Shown here: piece after piece, positions 55,924-64,000 of the stretch
Layout of the letters: each line of letters begins with the position of its first letter
Position numbering within the stretch: position 1 is the stretch's first letter
Assembly: GCA_021292105.1 (NCBI GenBank)
Contig: CM037867.1
Location: forward strand, 38,857,771 to 38,921,770
DNA from: Anadara kagoshimensis
Lineage: Eukaryota; Mollusca; Bivalvia; Arcoida; Arcidae
Reading direction: 5' to 3'
DNA: 64,000 nucleotides
Made by a program: the position numbers and the translations under genes
The notes under the pieces: model-generated
What the model was told of the DNA's origin: nothing
Databases searched by the model: none
What the model saw: only the letters and a program-made list of their open reading frames with translations

Positions 55924-56928
55924 ATATGGCACTACTTCTTCCTACTTGTTGTGTTCATGAGTTCCGTGGTATTCTGTTTATGGACACTTCCGGATTTCCG
56001 AGTCCCGCCATATTTGTATGAACCGCCACCAATGCCTCCCCCGGATCCGAACTCCACCAGTATTCTGAACGAAAAACTGTTACACCTTGTTATTTTTGAC
56101 GCTATACCGGAGATAATAATTTTGGAAGGAATTTGTTTATTTATTTTTACCTTTGAATTGTTCCTGAATTTTATCCTTTGTCCGGATAAAACTAAGTTCT
56201 TCAAGGATTCATTGAATATTATACATATAGTTGTATTCGTCATAATGGGCGGCGCATATAGCATGGAATTTCTTAAAGGTCAGATGGCGGGAAAACCAGA
56301 GTTGGGATACGTGTACTTTGTCGTGAAAGGCCTAAACATGGTCCGGATATTTTTGTTTATAAGGTTTGAGAGAACCTTTCAGGCTTTCAGGGTGTTGTTG
56401 CTTGCCCTGCGTGCTAGTGTCAAAGAACTTTGCCTGATGTTTCTGGGGTTCGCGGTTCTGACGCTGTTCTTCTCAAGTGTCATATTCTATTTAGAAATTT
56501 ACGGAGATACTTTCTACAATATATTCATTTGCATGTGGTGGGCCATTATTACCATGACAACGGTTGGTTACGGTGATGTATCACCAACGACAACAGCCGG
56601 ATATATAATTGGCGTTTTGTGCGCAACTTCCGGTATTCTACTAATCTCGATGCCAGTGGCGGTAATTGCATCAAATTTTTCTTCGTATTACTTGGTGCAT
56701 CATGACATCACGATGCACAAAGAATCGGTAGCCAGAGGGGCCAAGAAGAGCTGTTTGGAAAAACTAGTAAGGAATTTACACGGGCAGACACTGAATTGTA
56801 TGCAACTTCTACCCAATGCAACTGAAATATCCTCGGATGAAAACAAAAAGCCGAAAGATGAAAGCGAGTCAAAAGAAATCCGCAAACAGGCAAACGGATC
56901 AGCTAAACCTCCGCTTCCGGAACATTAG
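55924..56928 (+). CDS. Kv gene B, exon 2: six-transmembrane voltage-gated K+ channel core
   Basis: Encodes residues 152-485. The exon starts at ttttccag|ATATGG (IWHYFFLLVVFMSS, start of S1), so it begins 27 nt upstream of the open GTG/ATG stretch. A Pro-rich S1-S2 loop (PPMPPPDP) follows. S2 is CLFIFTFEL with the charge-transfer Phe and Glu. S3 has H in place of the usual Asp. S4 is K..N..R..L..R..R..Q, the linker RASVKEL, the pore MWWAIITM, the filter TVGYGD and S6 ISMPVAVIASNF. The C-tail of about 95 residues is hydrophilic and ends PPLPEH, with a Glu/Lys-rich stretch. R2 to N, R4 to L and the loss of the second Pro in PxP are shared with gene A. It may be a pore-forming Shaw-like channel or a modulatory subunit. 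Confidence 0.92.
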   Translation: MWHYFFLLVVFMSSVVFCLWTLPDFRVPPYLYEPPPMPPPDPNSTSILNEKLLHLVIFDAIPEIIILEGICLFIFTFELFLNFILCPDKTKFFKDSLNIIHIVVFVIMGGAYSMEFLKGQMAGKPELGYVYFVVKGLNMVRIFLFIRFERTFQAFRVLLLALRASVKELCLMFLGFAVLTLFFSSVIFYLEIYGDTFYNIFICMWWAIITMTTVGYGDVSPTTTAGYIIGVLCATSGILLISMPVAVIASNFSSYYLVHHDITMHKESVARGAKKSCLEKLVRNLHGQTLNCMQLLPNATEISSDENKKPKDESESKEIRKQANGSAKPPLPEH

Positions 56929-56969
56929 TGTGAAATGATGTGTTTTGAATGTGTGTGAGGATTTGTAGA

Positions 56970-56972
56970 ATT

Positions 56973-57027
<55 letters not shown>

Positions 57028-57029
57028 TT
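56970..57029. repeat. (ATTT)n microsatellite in the gene B 3' region
   Basis: About 15 units, starting roughly 40 bp after the stop codon and probably within the 3' UTR. Confidence 0.9.
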
Positions 57030-57161
57030 GTTTTAAGGGTTTACAGCAATGCCTCACTTGTTGTTTTGTAGAGCAGGTTTGGAGAAACTACAACGTGTCT
57101 TTCTTGGTTTTTATTTTCTAGACCAATGCAACGATGAAGTTAGATTCTTGACTTGTGTCCA

Positions 57162-57167
57162 AATAAA
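57162..57167 (+). promoter_or_regulatory. Candidate poly(A) signal of Kv gene B
   Basis: AATAAA 234 nt after the stop codon. It sits in 'acttgtgtccaaataaaatg', which is itself a short dispersed repeat also found at 54859-54905 in mutated form. Use is inferred. Confidence 0.4.
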
Positions 57168-57430
57168 ATGTGCTTAGTTCAAAGGTATGGAGGTCATTTG
57201 TACGAAGCCCGTAAGATGTACGAAAATTCAAAATATTCGAAAATATGAAATAACTATTGCAAATGTAAGAAATAATTATTGCGAATATACAAATACTATT
57301 TTAAAAATAAGAATACTCGAAAAATGAAATACTATTTCGAAAATAGGAAATAATTACTGCGAGTGTACGAATTAATTTTTCGAAAATATGAAATAACTTT
57401 TGTGAATATTATTTCGAAAATACGAAATAC

Positions 57431-57632
57431 TACTGTACCGTAAACGTATTTATTTTCGCTATGTCCTAATTTTCGCTTATTTCGCGGTCATTTGTTTTGC
57501 GCGAAAATTTATAATTTTTTGCTTATTCTGTTAAAGTGTATTTTAAAAAAAAGCAAAAATTTAACTGCGTGGATATGTCGAAGTTTTCTATACCTCAAAA
57601 ATAAATACACCCCCCGAATTTAAATACGTTTA
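57431..57632. mobile_element. MITE M2, degenerate copy
   Basis: 'taaacgtatttattttcgct' to 'aaatacgttta'; the interior 'cgcttatttcgcggtc' matches the others. A C-run disrupts the right side. Confidence 0.65.
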
Positions 57633-57639
57633 TAACATC

Positions 57640-58300
57640 TCAAAATTTTTACATACACGTAACTTAATTTCACATGTCATATCACGGCCTCCGTACATTC
57701 ATTCCGTCAGTTTGTATATTATACTTGATTTTATAAATCAGTGTTAATAAACTTCTGTTATATTAAACGGGTTCTTCTTGTCTGTAGTTTTATGTACAAA
57801 GGTACCTGGCATGGAATTATTGTGTTTATCGAGATGGTCTGTTCTAGGACTGTAGGGAAAACAGAGTGCCCGGAACAAAAAGACAAACTTTCTCACACTG
57901 GGATCCCCAGTTGGATTTGAATCTAGGCGGTGTTGTGATTCGTAACCACACATTTTCTGACTCAAATAAGCTGAAAAAAACCTAAAAATATACAAAAATG
58001 TCTAATCTACTTAAATTAGCAAATTGTTTGGTAAAACAAGTTTTATGACATACTGTTTGTTTAACGAGTAGGTAGGTTGAGATATCTCCAATAACATTAT
58101 AAAATAATCTTAACCTTACCAATAGGTATTATTTCATTAGGTACATCGCCCGTCCAAAGTCGTGAGTTTTGAAATCTGTAAACCAAGTACATGCATTATG
58201 TTTCATTTTTTCCACATTCCATGTGTCTGTTGTTTCGTATTCTTTGTTTCATTGACTATTTCCAAAACACCTTTTGACTTCTACTACTGGAAATCTACCA
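57640..58300. other. No gene; tRNA-like fragment near 57895-57975 (minus)
   Basis: 'ttggatttgaatctaggcgg' and 'tgttgtgattcgtaaccaca' resemble, in reverse, the tRNA-like stretch at 25188-25275. Otherwise nothing is recognised. Confidence 0.4.
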
Positions 58301-58307
58301 TAGCGGT

Positions 58308-58604
58308 CAGTGGCGTAGCGTGCATATAAGCCAATAATCCTGTGCTTGTACGTATTTTTTATATTAAAAGAATTAATACAATATGTCATTTGTCATTTTG
58401 TCAATTGTCATTTACAATATACAAACGTCTTCCTGTATTGACATCCTGTGGACATGAAAAAAAAATCCAGCAAGATCAAAAAGAAAAATTCACTAGATTT
58501 TGCTTCTTTTTTCAAATTTTCAGGGGAGCATGCTGCTGGACCCTCTTCATGTGAACGCACTGGCATCAGGGTTGCACACTTACTTTTTGCTGGCTACGCC
58601 ACTG
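58308..58604. mobile_element. hAT-like MITE, 297 bp
   Basis: Begins CAGTGGCGTAGC and ends GCTACGCCACTG, exact inverses, flanked by the 5-bp direct repeat GCGGT (58303-58307 and 58605-58609). CAGTGGCGTAGC is a typical hAT-type end. The interior has no complete ORF. Confidence 0.75.
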
Positions 58605-58609
58605 GCGGT

Positions 58610-59410
58610 TATCAAAACAAGTTCTAGGTTGGTTTAGAGTCATGTGAAACCAATTAGAGATTTGGACGTCATTTTTAATTACCCATTATCGGTATACACA
58701 TTTCAAACGAAATAATATTCCCGAGATTTTATACTAAAACCTGAAGTAACGTTTGAAATGAATTCCTGCAGACTCTTGCCAAATTCAGGGATACTTGATA
58801 ATTTTTAACAAATTGTTGCGTTAATATCTCTAGATAAAACACGTGTCAGTGGCCAGTACATACGTACCAAAGTCAAATAAGCATTTTTCGTAATCACGGC
58901 TTATATAATCCGAATTCGGGGTTAATGCATAACAATATACACGTCATTATTAATTTTTCAAATTTGCAAGATTCACTAAAAAAATATTTTTCAGGTTTTG
59001 GTATTTTTTTTTATTTCTGAAATACTCTATTCTAGCAAAGTTGCTTGGATGTATATCGTCTTATATCTATGTTTACTTTAATTGTGTGGTCCAAATCGCC
59101 ATATAACTAATAAGCCAAATCTTATTTTAGACATTGTTAATCGTTTAACCAAATTAAAAATCAATCTCAAGTGGGTAGACATTGCCAAATATTGAAATAA
59201 ATTCGAGCATTAAAGAATTAAATATATTTTTAAAAATAAAGAACTCATTGTTTGGACAAACTGGCAGTAATCAGATTGCGAGTGACTTACTCACATTGAC
59301 AAATTCACGCTAATCTGTAATTTTTTTTAACTATGATTCAACTTTCCAATATATAATATACTCGTGAGTACATTTTGTCTCTATTGAACGAAAAAACAAT
59401 ACCATTAGGT
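58610..59410. other. No gene recognised
   Basis: AT-rich sequence without supportable features. Confidence 0.5.
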
Positions 59411-59414
59411 TTGA

Positions 59415-59566
59415 TTTATTGAAGGGGTTTTTGCGTCCCAGTCAAGAATTTTTCACTTATAGCAATACGACAGTGGCAGAAATTTGAACCTTTGTGTGCT
59501 TGGCCTGCGTTCGACCCCACGGCTTCTCACATATGGGGCTTATACCAACTGAGCTACCGTAGTGAA
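59415..59566 (-). mobile_element. SINE family S, internally deleted
   Basis: The tail 'cgtcccagtcaagaattttt' and head 'taccaactgagctaccgtag' are kept but the central body is missing, so it is about 150 bp. Box B is mutated ('gttcgaccccacgg'). Confidence 0.7.
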
Positions 59567-59569
59567 ACT

Positions 59570-60145
59570 TGTGCGTCTGGACTATAGTGTTATCTTTCTC
59601 AGATTTGGAACTGGAAATTGTCTGGATTATAAAATGTCAAATAAATTACTCATATCAGTAATCTGTACACAAGTTTTAATGAAATACTTGCATTAATATA
59701 TGAATCGAAATGCATGTTGCCAACAGCTGGTTCCATAATTTATTAAAACCATCTATTCAAATTATGTCTTTGAGAATCTATGGGTCTATGAATCTATGGC
59801 GAACTACCTTACATCAATGACCGCGAGTGAACTCGTCAATTGCGCGGACAGTCACTGGTGCATGGTGTTGTCGCCAATGGGCCTCGGATCGAAAGTGTTC
59901 TGATCTGGTGATTGTTTATCGCTAATGAAAGAAACGTATAGGAAATACATGTATTTAGTACAGTAAAACCTGCTATAGCGACACCCCTATAAAAATACTA
60001 CATGTTTATACGGTTACCTAATCTGCTTTAACTACAACCACAATATAGAACCACTATATAAGTGCTTCATATTTCAACCAAAAATACCCTGTCTATAAAG
60101 TCTAATTGTCTTAGTTCCCATGGATGATTTTTTTTATACAACGAA
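59570..60145. other. No gene; M3-like fragment at 59960-60115
   Basis: 'cagtaaaacctgctatagcg' and 'ccctgtctataaagtcta' recall the M3 ends. Nothing else seen. Confidence 0.45.
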
Positions 60146-60149
60146 GTAG

Positions 60150-60490
60150 GCTGCTTGCAAATAAATTGTTGACTCAGGGATATTGCAAGCCTAGGCTTAC
60201 CAAGGCCCTCAAAAAGTTTTATGGCCGTCATCACAGTATTGTTGATAAGTTTGATGTCTCTGTGTCCAGGATTGCCTTGGATATATTTGACGTCTCATAG
60301 TTCCATGTTTCTTTCACACTCGTGGTGGGTGTAGCTAGCTAAACAGGAGTTGCTTACCCTTCCGGAGCACCTGGCCTCACTTCCCTGGTGGAGGTTCACG
60401 TGTATAACCTGACTTGTCAGTTCCAAAGTTTTTACTTTGTTTCTGGATTGTGATTCGGATATGGATTAGTATGTTTGTTTTTGATTATAT
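60150..60490 (-). mobile_element. Dispersed element D, intact copy
   Basis: 'gatattgcaagcctaggctt', 'accaaggccctcaaaaagtt', 'tgtagctagctaaacaggag', 'cttccggagcacctggcctc', 'acttccctggtggaggttca', then one inverted 49-bp unit ('tttttactttgtttctggat', 'atggattagtatgtttgttt'). It provides the unbroken reference for the split copy at 38608/40447. Confidence 0.8.
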
Positions 60491-60740
60491 ACGAGGTTTT
60501 ACTGTTATATTCTAACGTCAAATAAGAACACACTACAAGAGAATAAGTTATCAGAAATGTGCAAGTTGCAATTGACAAAACAACCAGAAACACTCTAAAA
60601 TATATAAATACACCAACAATATTAACGGAGCCCATTAACTGACAATAAGGAAAAAGTATATTAAACAAACCTGGAAGCCATGAGCTGATTCTTTGCTTTT
60701 CCTTAATAAGCACAGGTAAGCATTTTGTCAAGCATTACAA
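60491..60740 (-). other. Open stretch with hydrophobic segment, unassigned
   Basis: A minus-strand ORF (60432-60731) translates to a strongly hydrophobic stretch (GVFIYFRVFLVVLSIATCTF then LITYSLVVCSYL), which would span a membrane. Its last ~16 codons run into the family D repeat (KNKHTNPYPNHNPETK), so its end is repeat-derived. It lies downstream of the exon-like pieces at 61009-61839 on the same strand and could be part of the same decayed gene. I do not recognise the family. Confidence 0.3.
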
Positions 60741-61008
60741 ATTTACAATCTATCGGATTTCTGGTCATCGCATGAAGACGAAAGAAAGATAACCCTAGTT
60801 GTCTTGTATGAATATGTTTAGATAATTATAATTGTCGAAATATTTTATTTCTTGTAACATAAAATACGTCTAAATTCGTTTAAATTAAGCTACGTTTAAA
60901 ACAATAAAAACCCTTAATGTAATCAAGTAACAAATACGTGCCGACTCTGTTTTATTTGGAATTGTTCATTTAGCTGGTGACAAAAATCGTCATATCCTTT
61001 ATACTTAC

Positions 61009-61839
61009 AAAAAAAGCTTAAGTATGAAGTTAATGACAGATACAATGAAGTATTTATATGATGATCTGCACACTGCCATTGATGGTGGGGAAAACCAGAG
61101 CGCCAGTAGAAAATCACCGATCTTCGGGAAGAGAGTTTTGGACAATTTTCCCTCACTAGGTTTTGTCCCGAGATGTGTAACTAAAACTGGTGAGTAGTTG
61201 ATTAGAGGCACCGTGACTTGTAAGTTGACGACAAAGCCTTCGAGGTCTCCCAACTCTTGCAATGATTTCTAACAAAAAGTACCCTTCTGTAGTGGTATGA
61301 CATGAGAACAATATAATCATGTGAACACACAACGGACCACCCGCCTTATCAATGTGGAGTTGGGAAAATTGTAGTGAAAAATGTAAACATCACAGGGTCT
61401 ATCACTCACCGAAACAGAGCCTACCCACTAGATCCATAAAAAGATTCAAATGTTGGTAGCAGTCCGGAGCTTGGGGGTATCGTCCAAAATGGTCCCTGCA
61501 ATTTGACGTTAGAGCACAAACGTCTCCGTCCTTGTCAGTTACCTCAAACAATTCAACGGTCGTATTCGACTGGTAGGTTTTGTTGATGAACAGATTTACG
61601 TTGTCAACAATTTCATTCGGCTGGATTCATTGTCATTTGGCATGGACAACGGATGCAGATTTTTGTTCAACGATAAAACTGTGACGTGATTTCTCACCAC
61701 GCAGATTGTTCTGGGATCCTATACCAAAAAATTGCAAAGTCACGTTTATCACATAACGATACTGACAAAGCCTACACCCAATACAACCACCAAAACATGC
61801 AATGCACGAAAGAATTAAATATAACATATTTAGAAACAT
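61009..61839 (-). pseudogene. Probable broken gene of unknown family (three exon-like pieces)
   Basis: Minus strand, in order. (a) 61839-61636: a hydrophobic N-terminus (MFLNMLYLILSCIACFGGC) like a signal or membrane segment. (b) 61620-61410: ELFEVTDKDGDVCALTSNCR and FGRYPQAPDCYQHLNLFMDL, four cysteines, ending at a strong donor (TTTCG|GTGAGT). (c) 61268-61009: after a TTTTTGTTAG acceptor, LEGFVVNLQVTVPLINYS and a hydrophobic end, leaving at TTTTT|GTAAGTAT. Pieces a and b share a frame but are separated by two TGA codons. The b-c junction is out of frame (phase 1 into phase 0), unless a small exon is missed. Either a pseudogene or a gene whose exons I have not delimited correctly; family unknown. 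Confidence 0.35.
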
Positions 61840-61857
61840 GTTAACGATTTAACTCAA

Positions 61858-62251
61858 TCAAAAACAAACGTGCTAATCCATGACCGAATCACAATCTAGA
61901 AGCAAAGTAAAAACTTTAGAACTGACAAGTCAGACAAGTGAACTACCACAAGGGAAGTGAGACCGGATGCTCCGTAAGAGTAAGCACCTCCTATTTAGCT
62001 AGCTACACCCACCACGTGTGTAATCAAAATTGTGTGAAAGGAACAGGGATTAACTGAGTGGGGTGAGTTGAGAGATTTGATTACACAAGTGGCGGGTGTA
62101 GCTAGCTAAACAGGGGGTGCTTACCCTTCCGAAGCACCTGGCTTCACTTCCCTGGTGGATGTTCACGTGTCTAACCTAACTTGTCAGTTCCAAAGTTTTT
62201 ACTTTGCTTCTGGATTGTGATTCGGACATGGATTAGTATGTTTGTTTTTGA
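61858..62251. mobile_element. Dispersed element D as an inverted (foldback) pair
   Basis: The left arm 61858-62029 ('aaaaacaaacgtgctaatcc' to 'acccaccacgtgtgtaatca') is the inverse of the right arm 62077-62251 ('gattacacaagtggcgggtg' to 'attagtatgtttgtttttga'), about 170 bp each with a ~47-bp spacer. Each arm ends in one 49-bp unit. This suggests the complete family D element may be a foldback. Confidence 0.8.
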
Positions 62252-62359
62252 TGAATACCACAGTTCTCTTAGGCATGACGGGGAAAACCATCGTCATTCG
62301 ACAAGCGTTCATCCATACTAGAACCTGTCCGACTGAGATTCGAACCTATCGATAACAGT

Positions 62360-62692
62360 GAGTTGAGTAATGATGTTAAACGTCCCGGTCAAGAATATTT
62401 ACTATTATCGAGCGAAAGGCGAAGGCGAAGGTGCAGAAATTTTGTCTGTGCGTTGCGCTGATGGCATTATACAGCAGGGTTCTTTAGGGTGTCAAGCCTA
62501 ACGTGACACGGGACCTCGTTTTTTTAAGTTCCCATCCGAAAGAACCGTGACTTTCATTTCATAATGCAGAGTGCTTAGCGAAAGAACAGTCACTACCCAC
62601 TTCTAAGTCTTGGGTCAGACCCGCCCGGAGATCGAACCCATGACCTCCCACTTACGGAGCGAGCATTCTACCAACTTAGCTACCGCAGTGGT
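62360..62692 (-). mobile_element. SINE family S, minus strand
   Basis: Tail 'taatgatgttaaacgtcccg', body 'tgcgttgcgctgatggcatt', head 'taccaacttagctaccgcag'. Slightly shortened in the tail ('ttatcgagcgaaaggcgaag'). Confidence 0.85.
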
Positions 62693-62739
62693 ACGATAAG
62701 AGGTACCGTGGTCGGTAAACATGTATTTTGTACCACTGA

Positions 62740-63390
62740 GGTCCCAGTTAAAACAATGACAATAATGGTGATGTATAGACTGACGTTTCACGGCCAAAGG
62801 AGTAAAGCTTATGCCATCATGTTTAATGAAATTAATTATACCGCCATTTCCGCTAAATTTCGGAACTTCTTTCAGGATCTCCTTTGCTGGGAAACTCAAG
62901 ATTAGTGCGCTCATTTCTGGAATGGTAGGGTACACTGGAGTACCTAGACATAACCACTAACCTTTGACAAAAAAGTGGCTACAGTTCTCACTAAGAATGT
63001 AAAAGGGATTCTAACCTAGACAGGAAAAGGCGCTGTGATCCGGAACTGAAATTTAGACTGCTTGTATACCTAGGACCCATTATCCGCACGGTCCCTGAGG
63101 TTTATTTTTGTTTATATTTCAACCAGACAAGGATAATAAGTTTATATACCAATGTGATTTTTATGCGCATTTACGAAATTAACTATATCGCAATTCAAGT
63201 CTTATATCTCGGAACTTTTTCAAGACATTCATTTACTGGGTAACTCAAAATTATTGCGATCAGTTCAGGAATGGCGGAGGAAACTGGAGTTCCCAAAGAT
63301 AACCACCATCCTTTTGGAAGGAAAGTGGGAAAAATTCTAAGTAAGAATATTAGTAGGATTCAAACCTAGATGAAAAAATCGCTGTCATCC
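62740..63390. repeat. ~325-bp direct repeat, two units (third at 63740-64000)
   Basis: Shared phrases include 'acctaggacccattatccgc', 'cggaacttctttcaggatct' against 'cggaactttttcaagacatt', 'actcaagattagtgcgctca' against 'actcaaaattattgcgatca', and 'cactggagtacctagacata' against 'aactggagttcccaaagata'. Units differ by many changes, so they are old. The third, partial unit starts after the SINE at 63396-63736. Confidence 0.7.
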
Positions 63391-63395
63391 GAATG

Positions 63396-63736
63396 AGTGA
63401 GTGAGTAATGGTGTTTAACGTCCCAGTCAAGAATATTTCACTTATATCGAGAAGTCGCCAGCTATAGGCGAAAGTGCAGAAATTTTGCCTGTGCGTTGCG
63501 CTGATGGCATTATACAGCAGGGTTCTTTAGCGTGCCAAGCCAACCGTGACATCGGACCTCGATTATTTTTAAGTTCCCATCCGAAAGAACCGTGACTTTC
63601 ATTTCGTAATGCCGAGTGCTTGGCGAAAGAACAGTCACTACCCACTTTCAAGTCTTGGGTCAGACCCGGCTTGGGTTCGAACCCACGACCTCCCACTTAC
63701 GGAGCGAGCACTCTACCAACTGAGCTATCGCTGTGA
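63396..63736 (-). mobile_element. SINE family S, minus strand, near-full
   Basis: Tail 'taatggtgtttaacgtccca', body 'tgcgttgcgctgatggcatt', box B 'gttcgaacccacgacc', head 'ctaccaactgagctatcgct'. It interrupts the ~325-bp repeat array. Confidence 0.88.
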
Positions 63737-63739
63737 TTC

Positions 63740-64000
63740 CGTATCCGACAATTTAGGTTGCTTGTTTACCTAGGATCCATTATCCGCACCTAAGGTTTAT
63801 TTTGTTATATTTTAACCAGCCAGAGTCATTAGTTTATTTAAGTATAATTACACACGAATATGAACTTTATTGGTATTTAATGAAAGTAATTATAGCGCCA
63901 TTTTCTTAATCGAGGATTTTCTCCCAGGAATTCTTTTACTCGGAAACCCAAACACTGATAAACTCGGAATATCTCCCAGGAATTTCTTTACACCATGAAA
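63740..64000. repeat. Third, partial ~325-bp repeat unit
   Basis: 'acctaggatccattatccgc', 'taaggtttattttgttatat' and 'cggaaacccaaacactgata' match the preceding units. The window ends inside it. Confidence 0.6.

Overview
The window is nuclear DNA of an animal, most likely a bivalve or other lophotrochozoan mollusc. Reasons: AT-rich sequence, genes split by GT-AG introns, tRNA-derived SINEs with split Pol III promoters, MITEs, and Helitron-like elements with a tandem-repeat core of the kind described in bivalves. The species cannot be named from sequence alone.

Only two genes are convincingly coding. Both are voltage-gated K+ channel (Kv) genes built the same way: one exon for the cytoplasmic T1 domain and one for all six transmembrane segments plus the pore, joined by a phase-0 intron at the same place. 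Gene A is on the minus strand (T1 exon 41467-41922, channel exon 35562-36467, 453 aa joined). Gene B is on the plus strand (T1 exon 52972-53424, channel exon 55924-56928, 485 aa joined). They lie head to head about 11 kb apart and are diverged paralogues. Both have the TVGYGD selectivity filter and the H-x5-C-x20-CC zinc motif of non-Shaker T1 domains, with a Shaw/Kv3-like CCW. Both also share departures from the Kv norm: S4 charges R2 and R4 are N and L, the S3 Asp is T or H, and the S6 PxP is PIA or PVA. A weak, probably broken gene lies on the minus strand at 61009-61839.

The rest is repeat. 1-4.5 kb: old SINEs. 4.5-10.9 kb: a Helitron-like element with a ~145-bp satellite core, carrying a 904-bp hAT derivative and a 3.3-kb TIR element. 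11-17.4 kb: fragments and microsatellites. 17.7-20.8 kb: a G-tailed element, a ~49-bp minisatellite and a TTCGC-rich array. 21.4-24.8 kb: a tandem array derived from a SINE body and split by a second Helitron-like element. 25-31.6 kb: G-run elements, a triplet tract, MITE clusters and SINEs. 32.9-35.5 kb: 62-bp and ~65-bp arrays. 35.4-41.9 kb: Kv gene A, whose intron holds a long hairpin, a hairpin cluster and a nested hAT-like element. 42-46 kb: SINEs and MITEs. 46-50.4 kb: a ~58-bp array interrupted by the second 3.3-kb element. 50.5-52.7 kb: MITEs. 52.9-57.2 kb: Kv gene B. 57.4-64 kb: MITEs, dispersed repeats and SINEs.

The strongest biological signal is the pair of Kv paralogues with shared, non-canonical voltage-sensor and gate residues. 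The strongest structural signal is the repeated turning of dispersed elements (SINE body, MITE interior, foldback element, Helitron core) into tandem arrays.
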